Below, piece by piece: positions 8,632 through 16,573 of a DNA stretch of 64,000 bases. The translations under genes were made by a program, and so were the position numbers. The DNA lies in the NCBI GenBank assembly GCA_016719885.1, contig JADJYF010000005.1:62001-126000 (forward strand), in the 5' to 3' direction. Numbering within the stretch: position 1 is the first letter of the stretch; the number at the start of each line of letters is the position of its first letter. Source of the stretch: Pseudomonadota bacterium. Lineage in GTDB: Bacteria; Pseudomonadota; Gammaproteobacteria; Ga0077536. Under the pieces are notes generated by a model, which worked only from the letters and a program-made list of their open reading frames with translations, was not told the DNA's origin and did not search any database.

Positions 8632-8964
8632 ATGACCGTCAGCGCAACCGCCATCGTCGTCCTGTGCACGGTCCCGGACCGCGAGACCGCCAATCGGCTG
8701 GCGGAAGCGGCCGTCAGCCAGCGTCTCGCGGCCTGTGTGACCATGCTGCCCGGCGCGGAATCGGTATACGTGTGGGAAGGTGCGCTGGAGCGCGCCAACG
8801 AAATCGTGCTGATGGCCAAGACCACCACCGGCGCCTATGCCGCGCTCGAACAGCTGTGGTTGAGCGAGCACCCCTATGAACTCCCCGAGGTGATAGCAGT
8901 CCCTATCGCATCCGGGTCGGAAGCCTATTTGCAATGGATAAACCACGCCGTTTCGCCCTGTTGA
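8632..8964 (+). CDS. cutA: Divalent-cation tolerance protein CutA
   Basis: A 110-aa trimeric PII-like fold protein named for copper tolerance in E. coli; its true role is uncertain. The family core is clear: CTVPDRETANRLAEA, LAACVTMLPG, a YVWEG segment, and the near-invariant HPYELPEVIAVPI at residues about 83-95. The start at 8632 gives a normal-length protein. Its last 31 bp overlap the start of dsbD, so the two are presumably co-transcribed, an arrangement widespread in gammaproteobacteria. Confidence 0.95.
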   Translation: MTVSATAIVVLCTVPDRETANRLAEAAVSQRLAACVTMLPGAESVYVWEGALERANEIVLMAKTTTGAYAALEQLWLSEHPYELPEVIAVPIASGSEAYLQWINHAVSPC

Positions 8965-10829
8965 TGCTGCTGCTGGCATTGTTCGCCGGCGCCGCGCCGG
9001 CGGGCGTGCTGGACCAGCTCGACGCGCTGGCCAAGCCGGAAAAGCTCGCCGGTCAGCGTGATTTCCTGCCGCCGGACCAGGCCTTCGTCCTGACCGAGAG
9101 CAGCGCCGCCGACGGCCGCCTGGTGCTGCGCTGGGACATTCAACCGGGCTATTACCTGTATCGCGACAAGTTCAAGGTGACGGCCGCGACGCCAGGCCTG
9201 GTGCTCGGCGAGGCGCGCCTTGCGGAAGGCGAGACCAAGCAGGACCCGGAGTTCGGCGCGGTCAAGATCTTCAAGCATGCGGCAGAGGTGAGCGTGCCCA
9301 TCAGCGCGCGCCCGGCCGGCGGCGAGATGCTGGAGGCCGAGGTCCGCTACCAGGGCTGCGCCGAGGACGGCATCTGTTACCCGCCAATCAAGAAGAAAGT
9401 CGCCTTCAGCGGCGAGGCCGAGGGCGCCGCGCCCGCCGCCAATGGCAGCGTTGCCGGTGGCGATGGCGGCCAGGCGGCGAACAGCCAGGGTGACGCCTCG
9501 GCCGCGCGCGGCGAGCAAGGCGCCGCCGATCGCATCACCGCCGAACTCGGACACCGTTCCCTGGCCCTGACCCTGGTGAGTTTCCTCGGCCTCGGCCTGC
9601 TGCTCGCGTTCACGCCCTGCGTGCTGCCGATGGTGCCGATCCTGTCCGGCATCATCATCGGTCAGCAGCAGCCGGTCAGCGCCATGCGCGGATTCGCACT
9701 GTCCTCGGTCTACGTGGTGGCGATGGCGGCCACCTATGCCATGGCCGGCGTGGCGGCGGGCCTGCTCGGTCACAACCTGCAGGCGGCGTTTCAGAAGCCG
9801 GCCGTGCTGGTCGCCTTCAGCCTCTTGTTCGTGGCCCTGGCGCTGTCGATGTTCGGCTTCTACGAACTGCAATTGCCGGCCGCGCTGCAGACCCGTCTCG
9901 ATCGCATGAGCCGCGCCCAGCGCGGCGGCAGCTATGTCGGGGTCGGCGTGATGGGGGCCTTGTCGGCGCTCATCGTCGGACCGTGCGTGGCGCCGCCTCT
10001 GGCTGGCGCCTTGGCCTACATCAGCCAGACCGGCTCGGCGCTGGTCGGCGGCAGCGCGCTGTTCGCGCTCGGCCTCGGCATGGGCCTGCCCTTGATCGCG
10101 CTCGGCACTTCGGCCGGCGGCCTGCTGCCACGGGTCGGCGCGTGGATGGAGAACATCAAGCGCGTGTTCGGCGTGGTGTTCCTGGGCGTCGCCATCCTGT
10201 TCCTGTCGCGCATCCTGCCGGGCCCGGCGACGCTGGCGCTGTGGGCGCTGCTGCTGATCGGTTCGGCCGTGTTTCTCGGCGCCCTGGACCGCCATGCGGA
10301 GCACGCCAGCGGATGGAAGCGCTTCAATCAAGGGCTGGGCCTGGCCAGCCTGGTGTACGGCGTGACGCTCGTGATCGGCGCGGCCGCCGGCGGCGACGAT
10401 CCGCTGCAGCCGCTGGCGCCGCTCGCCGGTGCGCGCGCCAATGCCGCGACCACCGCCGAGACGGCCTTCGTCAAGGTCGATTCGCTGGCCGCCGTCGAGC
10501 AGCAGCTGGCCGATGCGCGCAGCGCCGGTCAGGCGGTGATGCTCGATTTCTATGCCGACTGGTGCATCGAATGTAAGCACCTGGAGAAACAGACCTTCGC
10601 CCATTCCGACGTCGCGCCGCGCCTGACGGGCCTGAAATTGCTGCGCGCCGACGTGACCGCCGGTTCGGCCGACGACAAGGCCCTGCTCGAGCATTACGGC
10701 CTGTTCGGCCCGCCGGCGGTGTTGTTCTTCACCGATGGCCAGGAACTGCGCAACAATCGCGTCACCGGCTTCGTCGAAGCCTCGGAATTCAACGGACACC
10801 TGGACCGACTCGGCGCGACCCGACCATGA
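8934..10829 (+). CDS. dsbD: Thiol:disulfide interchange protein DsbD
   Basis: A 631-aa inner-membrane protein that carries electrons from cytoplasmic thioredoxin to periplasmic disulfide isomerases and cytochrome c maturation proteins. All three modules are present: a signal peptide (about 1-23) with an alpha domain holding C142 and C148 in GCAEDGICYPP, a beta membrane domain with the redox cysteines in FTPCVLPM and VGPCVAPPL, and a C-terminal thioredoxin-like gamma domain with C544-IE-C547. A low-complexity Ala/Gly linker (about 160-200) separates alpha from beta. It overlaps cutA upstream and the TlpA-like gene downstream by 4 bp, forming a periplasmic thiol-reduction unit. Confidence 0.96.
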   Translation: MDKPRRFALLMLLLALFAGAAPAGVLDQLDALAKPEKLAGQRDFLPPDQAFVLTESSAADGRLVLRWDIQPGYYLYRDKFKVTAATPGLVLGEARLAEGETKQDPEFGAVKIFKHAAEVSVPISARPAGGEMLEAEVRYQGCAEDGICYPPIKKKVAFSGEAEGAAPAANGSVAGGDGGQAANSQGDASAARGEQGAADRITAELGHRSLALTLVSFLGLGLLLAFTPCVLPMVPILSGIIIGQQQPVSAMRGFALSSVYVVAMAATYAMAGVAAGLLGHNLQAAFQKPAVLVAFSLLFVALALSMFGFYELQLPAALQTRLDRMSRAQRGGSYVGVGVMGALSALIVGPCVAPPLAGALAYISQTGSALVGGSALFALGLGMGLPLIALGTSAGGLLPRVGAWMENIKRVFGVVFLGVAILFLSRILPGPATLALWALLLIGSAVFLGALDRHAEHASGWKRFNQGLGLASLVYGVTLVIGAAAGGDDPLQPLAPLAGARANAATTAETAFVKVDSLAAVEQQLADARSAGQAVMLDFYADWCIECKHLEKQTFAHSDVAPRLTGLKLLRADVTAGSADDKALLEHYGLFGPPAVLFFTDGQELRNNRVTGFVEASEFNGHLDRLGATRP

Positions 10830-11413
10830 AACCTTCCCACCTTGGCTTCGCGGCCCTCGCAGTGCTGGCCGCGACGGCCGGCTATGCCGTGCATCAATAC
10901 AGCGCCCGTGCGCAACTCGAACGTGCGCAGGCGCTGGCCACCGCGGCGCCCGCGCCGGCCACCCAGGCCGCGCCGACCGCGCTGTTCGACTGGTCCTTCG
11001 TCGATGTCGACGGCAAGTCGCAGCCCCTCAGGCAGTGGCAAGGCAAGCTCGTGGTGCTGAATTTCTGGGCGACCTGGTGCCCGCCGTGCCTGAAGGAGAT
11101 CCCGGCGTTCGTCGATTTGCAGCAGCGCCTGGGTGACCAAGGTCTGCAATTCGTCGGCATCGCCCTCGATGAAGTCGCCGCCGTGCAGCCTTTCCTCAAG
11201 GACCACGCCATCAACTACCCGGTGCTGTTGGGCGACCAGGACGTGGCGCGTTTCATGACCCAACTCGGCAACCAGATAGGCGCGTTGCCGTTCACGGTGG
11301 TGGTCGGACGGGACGGCAAGGTGCTGACCCTGCACCAGGGCGAGTGGCAGGCCGCGGAGGCCGCCAAGACCCTCGAAGGCTATCTCGCGCAGTCGGCCGA
11401 GAATGGGCAGTAG
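10826..11413 (+). CDS. TlpA/ResA-like thioredoxin-fold protein
   Basis: A 195-aa membrane-anchored periplasmic thiol oxidoreductase. An uncleaved N-terminal anchor (GFAALAVLAATAGYAV) precedes an Ala/Pro-rich linker and a TlpA-like thioredoxin domain with the active site WCPPC (C85, C88) and the cis-proline region ALPFTVVV. The ATG overlaps the dsbD stop in an ATGA, so it is translationally coupled to DsbD, its probable electron donor. Likely clients are apocytochrome c or other periplasmic thiols; that is inference from family and coupling. It could equally be called ResA-like. Confidence 0.9.
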   Translation: MKPSHLGFAALAVLAATAGYAVHQYSARAQLERAQALATAAPAPATQAAPTALFDWSFVDVDGKSQPLRQWQGKLVVLNFWATWCPPCLKEIPAFVDLQQRLGDQGLQFVGIALDEVAAVQPFLKDHAINYPVLLGDQDVARFMTQLGNQIGALPFTVVVGRDGKVLTLHQGEWQAAEAAKTLEGYLAQSAENGQ

Positions 11414-11497
11414 CGGCACAACTCGCCGCTAAAATCCGCAAACGCGGTCGCAACTCGCGGCCATGTATGGTAGCTTCGCGCCTCCCGGATTGGCGGG

Positions 11498-11959
11498 ATG
11501 TCAGGTAGCCACCGCGTGTCGAAACTGCTGGTCATCAACGGCCCGAATCTGAATCTGCTGGGCACCCGCGAGCCCGGCGTGTACGGCGCCACGACCTTGC
11601 CCGATCTCGAACGCCAGTGCGGCGAGGTGGCCCGCGCCCTCGGCCACGAGCTGGCCAGCTTCCAGCACAATCACGAAGGCGCGCTGGTCGACCGTATCCA
11701 CGCCGCGCGCGGCGAAGGGGTCGCGTTCATCGTCATCAACCCCGGCGCTTACACCCATACCAGCGTCGCGTTGCGCGACGCCCTGCTGGGCGTGGCCATC
11801 CCGTTCATCGAGGTGCACATCTCCAACGTGCACGCGCGGGAAGCCTTTCGCCAGCATTCCTACCTGTCGGACATCGCGGTCGGCGTCATCACCGGGCTCG
11901 GCATCCAGGGCTACGAGCTCGCCCTGCGCGCCGCCGACCACTACCTGGCGCGCCCGTGA
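11498..11959 (+). CDS. aroQ: 3-dehydroquinate dehydratase, type II
   Basis: Third step of the shikimate pathway, using the small dodecameric type II enzyme. Diagnostic segments are NGPNLNLLGTREPGVYG (the lid region with the catalytic tyrosine), FQHNHEGALVD, INPGAYTHTSVALRDA, EVHISNVHAREAFRQHS and GLGIQGY. The ATG at 11498 gives 153 aa; an in-frame GTG at 11516 would give VSKLLVINGPN, equally consistent with the family, and I cannot decide between them. It lies just ahead of accB-accC, an order conserved in many gammaproteobacteria. Confidence 0.96.
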   Translation: MSGSHRVSKLLVINGPNLNLLGTREPGVYGATTLPDLERQCGEVARALGHELASFQHNHEGALVDRIHAARGEGVAFIVINPGAYTHTSVALRDALLGVAIPFIEVHISNVHAREAFRQHSYLSDIAVGVITGLGIQGYELALRAADHYLARP

Positions 11960-12023
11960 GCGGCGCGCCAACTCGTTGATTCAAGCATCGCAGCCGCGTC
12001 ACTGAACGCGACTCAGGGGACCC

Positions 12024-12470
12024 ATGGTGGATATAAGAAAAGTCAAGAAACTCATCGAGCTGCTCGAGGAATCGGGCGTCGCCGAAATCGAAATCAAGGA
12101 AGGCGAGGAATCGGTGCGCATCAGCCGCGGACCGGTGATGGCCTACCAACCGATGGCCATGCCCATGCAGGCGACCAGCGCCGCCCCGACGGCGTCGCCG
12201 GCCGCGGCCGCCGTCGTGGTCGCGCCGGAACCGGCCGGCAACATCATCAAGTCGCCGATGGTCGGCACCTTCTACCTCGCGCCGTCGCCGGACAGTGCGC
12301 CGTTCGTGAAGGTCGGCCAGGCGGTCAAGGTCGGCGATACCCTGTGCATCATCGAAGCGATGAAGATCATGAATCCCATCGAGGCCGAAGTGTCTGGTGT
12401 GGTGAGCGCGATCCTGGCCGACAACGGCCACCCGGTCGAATACGAACAACCGCTGTTCGTCATCTCCTGA
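12024..12470 (+). CDS. accB: Biotin carboxyl carrier protein of acetyl-CoA carboxylase
   Basis: Carries the biotin that shuttles carboxyl groups in malonyl-CoA synthesis. The N-terminal dimerisation segment (MVDIRKVKKLIELLEESG) is followed by an Ala/Pro-rich flexible linker (about 41-70) and a C-terminal biotinyl domain ending in the EAMKIMN motif, with the biotin-accepting lysine K114. The thumb loop (about 86-92, PSPDSAP) is characteristic of AccB rather than of lipoyl domains. An AGGGGA ribosome site lies 4 bp ahead of the ATG. Only 7 bp separate it from accC. Confidence 0.97.
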   Translation: MVDIRKVKKLIELLEESGVAEIEIKEGEESVRISRGPVMAYQPMAMPMQATSAAPTASPAAAAVVVAPEPAGNIIKSPMVGTFYLAPSPDSAPFVKVGQAVKVGDTLCIIEAMKIMNPIEAEVSGVVSAILADNGHPVEYEQPLFVIS

Positions 12471-12477
12471 GCCGCCC

Positions 12478-13821
12478 ATGTTCGACAAAGTCGTCATCGC
12501 CAACCGCGGCGAAATCGCGCTGCGCGTGCTGCGCGCCTGCAAGGATCTCGGCATCAAGACCGTCGCCGTGCATTCCTCCGCCGACCGCGACCTGAAACAT
12601 GTACGGCTCGCCGATGAATCGGTGTGCATCGGGCCGGCCGCCGCCGCCGACAGCTATCTCAACATCCCGGCCGTGATCGCCGCCGCCGAAGTGGTGGACG
12701 CGGTCGCCATCCATCCCGGCTATGGCTTCCTGTCGGAGAACGCCGACTTCGCCGAGCGCGTCGAGAAGAGCGGCTTCGTGTTCATCGGCCCGCGCGCCGA
12801 CACCATGCGCCTGATGGGCGACAAGCTGTCCGCCATCCGCGCCATGCAGGAGGCGGGCGTGCCCTGCGTGCCGGGCTCCGGTCGGCCATTGACCGACGAC
12901 GTGCAGGACAACATCGCGCTGGCGCGCGCCATCGGTTACCCGGTCATCATCAAGGCCTCGGGCGGCGGCGGCGGACGCGGCATGCGCGTGGTGCATACCG
13001 AAGCGTCCTTGCGCAACGCCATCGCGCTGACCAAGCGCGAAGCCCTGAACGCATTCCAGAACGACAACGTCTACCTCGAGAAATTTCTCGAGCATCCACG
13101 CCACATCGAATTCCAGGTGCTGGCCGACAATCACGGCAACGTCATTCATCTCGGCGAGCGCGACTGTTCGATGCAGCGTCGCCATCAGAAGATCATCGAA
13201 GAGGCGCCGGCGCCCGGTATCGATGCCGAAACACGCGCGCGCATGGGCGGTCTGTGCGCCGAAGCCTGCCGCAAGATTGGCTACCGCGGCGCCGGCACCT
13301 TCGAGTTCCTGTACGAGAACGGCGAGTTCTATTTCATTGAAATGAACACCCGCATCCAGGTCGAACACCCGGTCACGGAAATGGTCACCGGCATCGACCT
13401 GGTCAAATGGCAGCTGATGGTGGCGGCGGGTGAAAAGCTCACCGTGCGCCAGGAAGACGTCAAGCCCAACGGCCATGCCATCGAATGCCGCATCAACGCC
13501 GAGGATGCCTACACGTTCCGGCCCTCGCCGGGCCGCATCTCGGTCTACCATCCGCCCGGCGGTCCCGGCGTGCGCGTCGACTCGCATATCTATGCCGGCT
13601 ACACCGTGCCGCCCTATTACGATTCGCTGATCGGTAAATTGATCTGCCACGCGGAAACGCGCGGCGCGGCCTTGAAGCGCATGGAGAACGCGCTCATGGA
13701 AATGGTCATCGAAGGCATCGAGACCAATGTGCCCTTGCACCGTGACCTGGTGGCCGACGCCGCCTTCATCGGCGGCGGCACCGACATCCATTACCTCGAA
13801 CGCAAGCTGGGGCTGGTCTGA
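12478..13821 (+). CDS. accC: Biotin carboxylase subunit of acetyl-CoA carboxylase
   Basis: An ATP-grasp enzyme that carboxylates the biotin on AccB using bicarbonate and ATP. The 447-aa length is normal. Visible landmarks are the opening FDKVVIANRGEIALRVLRAC, the ATP-grasp glycine loop KASGGGGGRGMRVV, ERDCSMQRRHQKIIEEAP, and the catalytic segment FIEMNTRIQVEHPVTE. It follows accB after 7 bp in the standard accBC operon and is followed by prmA, so fatty-acid synthesis and ribosome modification genes are transcribed together here. Confidence 0.98.
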   Translation: MFDKVVIANRGEIALRVLRACKDLGIKTVAVHSSADRDLKHVRLADESVCIGPAAAADSYLNIPAVIAAAEVVDAVAIHPGYGFLSENADFAERVEKSGFVFIGPRADTMRLMGDKLSAIRAMQEAGVPCVPGSGRPLTDDVQDNIALARAIGYPVIIKASGGGGGRGMRVVHTEASLRNAIALTKREALNAFQNDNVYLEKFLEHPRHIEFQVLADNHGNVIHLGERDCSMQRRHQKIIEEAPAPGIDAETRARMGGLCAEACRKIGYRGAGTFEFLYENGEFYFIEMNTRIQVEHPVTEMVTGIDLVKWQLMVAAGEKLTVRQEDVKPNGHAIECRINAEDAYTFRPSPGRISVYHPPGGPGVRVDSHIYAGYTVPPYYDSLIGKLICHAETRGAALKRMENALMEMVIEGIETNVPLHRDLVADAAFIGGGTDIHYLERKLGLV

Positions 13822-13852
13822 ACACCATCGCCCGATGGCACAGCGCGGCGCC

Positions 13853-14731
13853 ATGAGCGAGTGGGTGGAATTGCGCCTGCGCGCGCCGGCGCGCGATTAC
13901 GCGAAACTGGAAAGCGTGCTCGAAGGCCTGGGCGCGAGCGCCATCACCACCAGCGAAGGTGACACGGAAGTATTCGGCGAGCCGGGCGTACCGAACGATC
14001 GCGAATGGGAGACCTTCACGGTCACCGCCCTGTTCGAAGCGACGGCCGATCGCGATGCCCTGCTCGCGCGTCTCGCGCCGTTCATCGCGCCCGACGCCAA
14101 CCCGGTGTTCACCGAACTGGTCGAACAAAGCTGGGCCGATTCCTGGAAGGATCATTGGCAGCCGCAAGGCTTCGCCAACGACCTGTGGGTGTGTCCGACC
14201 TGGTGCGAGCCGCCGCCCGAGGCGCGCCACGTGTTGCGGCTCGATCCGGGCCGTGCCTTTGGTACCGGCACCCATGAGACCACCGCGTTGTGCCTCGACT
14301 GGCTGGCCGGCGAAGCAGGCATCGGCGGCGCGCGCGTCATCGACTACGGCTGTGGCTCCGGCATCCTCGCGCTCGCCGCCGCGTGCTTCGGCGCGAGTTA
14401 CGTCGACGCCGTCGACATCGACGACGATGCACTGACGGTGGCGCGCGAGAACATCGCCTTGAACGGCTATGCCGATCGCATCCGCGTCGGGCGCCCGGAA
14501 AATCTTCTCGAACAGGCGGCCGACGCCCTGATCGCCAACATCCTCGAAGCGCCGCTGCTGGCCTTGTCGCCACGCTTCGCGCGCCTCGTGCCCCATGGCG
14601 GGCGCATCGCGCTGTCGGGCCTGCTCACCACCCAGGTGCCCCACGTGCTGGCGGCCTACGAAGGCAACTTCGCGATGGACGCGCCGCGCGTGCGCGGCGA
14701 CTGGGCCCTGTTGTGCGGCACCCGCCGCTGA
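13853..14731 (+). CDS. prmA: Ribosomal protein L11 methyltransferase
   Basis: Methylates several amino groups of ribosomal protein L11 with S-adenosylmethionine. The start at 13853 (MSEWVELRLRAP) gives 292 aa, nearly the E. coli length; an in-frame ATG at 13835 would add six residues. The N-terminal substrate-binding domain is followed by a Rossmann methyltransferase domain with PGRAFGTGTHETT, the SAM-binding motif IDYGCGSGILALA, DIDDDALTVARENI and the catalytic-pocket segment ANILEAPLL. prmA downstream of accBC is a common gammaproteobacterial order. The stop lies 10 bp ahead of the next gene. Confidence 0.95.
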   Translation: MSEWVELRLRAPARDYAKLESVLEGLGASAITTSEGDTEVFGEPGVPNDREWETFTVTALFEATADRDALLARLAPFIAPDANPVFTELVEQSWADSWKDHWQPQGFANDLWVCPTWCEPPPEARHVLRLDPGRAFGTGTHETTALCLDWLAGEAGIGGARVIDYGCGSGILALAAACFGASYVDAVDIDDDALTVARENIALNGYADRIRVGRPENLLEQAADALIANILEAPLLALSPRFARLVPHGGRIALSGLLTTQVPHVLAAYEGNFAMDAPRVRGDWALLCGTRR

Positions 14732-14741
14732 GCGTCGTGCC

Positions 14742-16205
14742 GTGCTGACCCGCTGCCCGCAGTGTTTCGCCTGGTTCCGGGTGCGCGCCGAACAACTGTC
14801 GGTGGCCAATGGCCTCGTCACCTGCGGTCGTTGCGAACATGTATTCAATGCGCTGTCGTCCTTGATCGAAGAAGACGCGCCGCCGCCGCCGGTCGCCCCC
14901 GCGCCGCCACGCATCAGCGAAGCGCAAGCGGCTGCCGAAGCGCAAGCGGCTGCCGAAGCGCAAGCGGCTGCCGAAGCGCAAGCGGCTGCCGAAGCGCAAG
15001 CGGCTGCCGAAGCGCAAGCGGCTGCCGAAGCGCAAGCGGCTGCCGAAGCGCAAGCGGCTGCCGAAGCGGAGACGCGCGCTGCGCCTCTCCGCTTCGTCAG
15101 CGTCGTCGCCACTACCAGCCTGGCGCCCGCACGCATCAGCAACGCCCAGCCGACCATCACCACGGCGGCCGCGGTGCCGGTGAGTCTCGCGGTGACGACG
15201 GCCGCGTCGTCCGGCGCAGCGTTCACCACGGCCGCGGACCACGACTTGCCTGCGCCGCCCGCCGAAGTCGACCTTGGCGACGAACTGCCGCGGGTCGATG
15301 CGCGCGCCGCCGAGATCGAATTGCCCGAACCCGAGCAGCCGGCCGACAGCCTCGACATCGGCCCGGTCTCCACGCAGCTCGACGAGCTGGATATTTCCGA
15401 CTTCGATTTCTCCGCGCCGGATGACGATGCGCCGGCGCCGCGTGCCGCAAGCGCCGCGCCGTCGCCGGCGGTCGTGCGTGCGGCGGACGATGAACTCGCG
15501 GACGACGAGGATGACGAGCGCGACGACACCGATCCGCACCACCGCGCACCGTCGTCCGCGCCGGCCATCGACACCAGCGGCCTGCCGCTGCTGGTGGCGC
15601 GCGACGACGATGCCGTGATCAATCTCGATGATGCCGACGATGAAGATCACACCGGTCCGCGCCCGCCGGAAGACGACGTTCCCGCGGTGTTGCTCGACGA
15701 TCTCGCGGCGCTGAAGGACAAGCCACGGCCGGCGGCCTGGCGTGGTGTGCTGTGGACCTTGTTCGGCGTGCTGCTCGCGGCCTTCGCCGCCCTGCAGGTG
15801 GCGTTCATCGAACGCCAGGCATTGCTCGCCGAAGTGCCGCAGGCGGCATTGCTGGTGGATGCGCTGTGTGCGCGTCTGCCGTGCCTGGAACGTCGTGAAA
15901 GCGCTTCGAGCGTGCGCCTCGTGGCGCGCGATGTGCGCGAGCATCCGAACTATCGCGATGCCTTGCTGGTGAACGCCACCATCGTCAACGACGCCAAGTC
16001 ACCGAGTCCCTACCCGGTCATCGATCTGCGCCTGCGCGACGCGGCCGGCAACGTGCTGTCGGCGCGGCGCTTCCAGCCCAGCGAGTATCTCGACCAGAGC
16101 ATCGACATCGCCGAGGGCATGCCGTCGGCGCGGCCGGTCTACATCGTGCTCGAACTGGCGGGCAAGGCCAGCAACGCGGTGAGCTTCGAATTCACCTTCA
16201 TGTAG
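14742..16205 (+). CDS. Zinc-ribbon and DUF3426 membrane protein with EAQAAA repeat
   Basis: A 487-aa protein in three parts. An N-terminal zinc ribbon of the MJ0042 type has C5-x2-C8 and C28-x2-C31. A long, low-complexity acidic and Ala/Pro-rich middle region includes eight perfect EAQAAA repeats at residues 60-107. A single membrane helix (about 335-357, LWTLFGVLLAAFAALQVAFI) is followed by a conserved DUF3426 domain. The GTG at 14742 places the zinc ribbon at the very N-terminus, as in homologues; earlier in-frame starts lie inside prmA. Proteins of this kind commonly sit between prmA and dusB-fis. Function is unknown; the layout puts the zinc ribbon and the DUF3426 domain on opposite sides of the membrane. 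Confidence 0.88.
   Translation: MLTRCPQCFAWFRVRAEQLSVANGLVTCGRCEHVFNALSSLIEEDAPPPPVAPAPPRISEAQAAAEAQAAAEAQAAAEAQAAAEAQAAAEAQAAAEAQAAAEAQAAAEAETRAAPLRFVSVVATTSLAPARISNAQPTITTAAAVPVSLAVTTAASSGAAFTTAADHDLPAPPAEVDLGDELPRVDARAAEIELPEPEQPADSLDIGPVSTQLDELDISDFDFSAPDDDAPAPRAASAAPSPAVVRAADDELADDEDDERDDTDPHHRAPSSAPAIDTSGLPLLVARDDDAVINLDDADDEDHTGPRPPEDDVPAVLLDDLAALKDKPRPAAWRGVLWTLFGVLLAAFAALQVAFIERQALLAEVPQAALLVDALCARLPCLERRESASSVRLVARDVREHPNYRDALLVNATIVNDAKSPSPYPVIDLRLRDAAGNVLSARRFQPSEYLDQSIDIAEGMPSARPVYIVLELAGKASNAVSFEFTFM
14919..15062 (+). repeat. Coding minisatellite, eight perfect 18-bp repeats
   Basis: The unit GAAGCGCAAGCGGCTGCC occurs eight times head to tail without a mismatch, encoding EAQAAA each time. 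A partial ninth unit begins at 15063 and then diverges. The unit is six codons, so copy-number change keeps the reading frame. The repeat lies in the linker between the zinc ribbon and the membrane helix. Confidence 0.97.
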
Positions 16206-16248
16206 TGGCGACGCCACGCCGCGTCGCGGTCCACCTTGGTGCGTCAAC

Positions 16249-16274
16249 ACAGCAGGTCATTACAGCAGGTCATT
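16249..16274. repeat. 13-bp tandem duplication
   Basis: ACAGCAGGTCATT occurs twice without spacing (16249-16261 and 16262-16274), in the non-coding leader 300 bp upstream of dusB. It is probably a recent slippage duplication; no function is evident. Confidence 0.9.
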
Positions 16275-16380
16275 GAAAATCCGTGTCCCGGGCGGCCATG
16301 GCCAATGCTGGCGCGCATGCTGCACGGCGGCGCGCTGGCGGTGAGCCGTTTTCGAGCGCCGATGGCGGGCTCGTCAACCC

Positions 16381-16409
16381 TTTCTCGCCGTCCCCAATCT
16401 GGCTATCAT
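16381..16409 (+). promoter_or_regulatory. Possible dusB-fis promoter with GC-rich discriminator
   Basis: TATCAT at 16404-16409 (five of six -10 bases) is followed by the GC-rich stretch CGCCGCTCGCG, the type of discriminator seen at stringently controlled promoters such as E. coli fis. The only -35 candidate at 17 bp, TTTCTC, is poor. Speculative. Confidence 0.28.
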
Positions 16410-16573
16410 CGCCGCTCGCGATGCAGAGCGCGCACCTAGACGTGCCACGTCGCGAAACTCATTGCGAGGGGGTTGCCCATGTCGTCATGCAGAACCCTGC
16501 GTGCTGGCCTTGCTGTCGCTACCACTCGCATCGAACGCCAACCGCAGATGCGAGCGCAGCCGCTGGACGCAGA

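Larger units (their letters stand above)
16206..16573. other. 368-bp gap ahead of dusB, no gene seen
   Basis: No convincing gene is present. The dusB frame is open back to about 16283, but the extra Cys/Arg-rich residues do not resemble DusB. The gap contains a 13-bp tandem duplication (16249-16274) and a possible promoter (16381-16409), so it is probably the regulatory leader of dusB-fis. Confidence 0.6.

Noticed and set aside
8925..10799. A 624-codon minus-strand frame opposite dsbD
   Set aside because: Antisense to a complete DsbD; Gln/Arg/His-rich composition typical of shadows.
14919..15062. Regular repeats considered as a CRISPR array
   Set aside because: The units are contiguous with no spacers, lie in frame within a coding gene, and no cas genes are present.
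16283..16573. An N-terminal extension or extra small gene ahead of dusB
   Set aside because: The frame is open but the residues lack similarity to DusB, and the GTG at 16574 puts the catalytic cysteine at the E. coli position.
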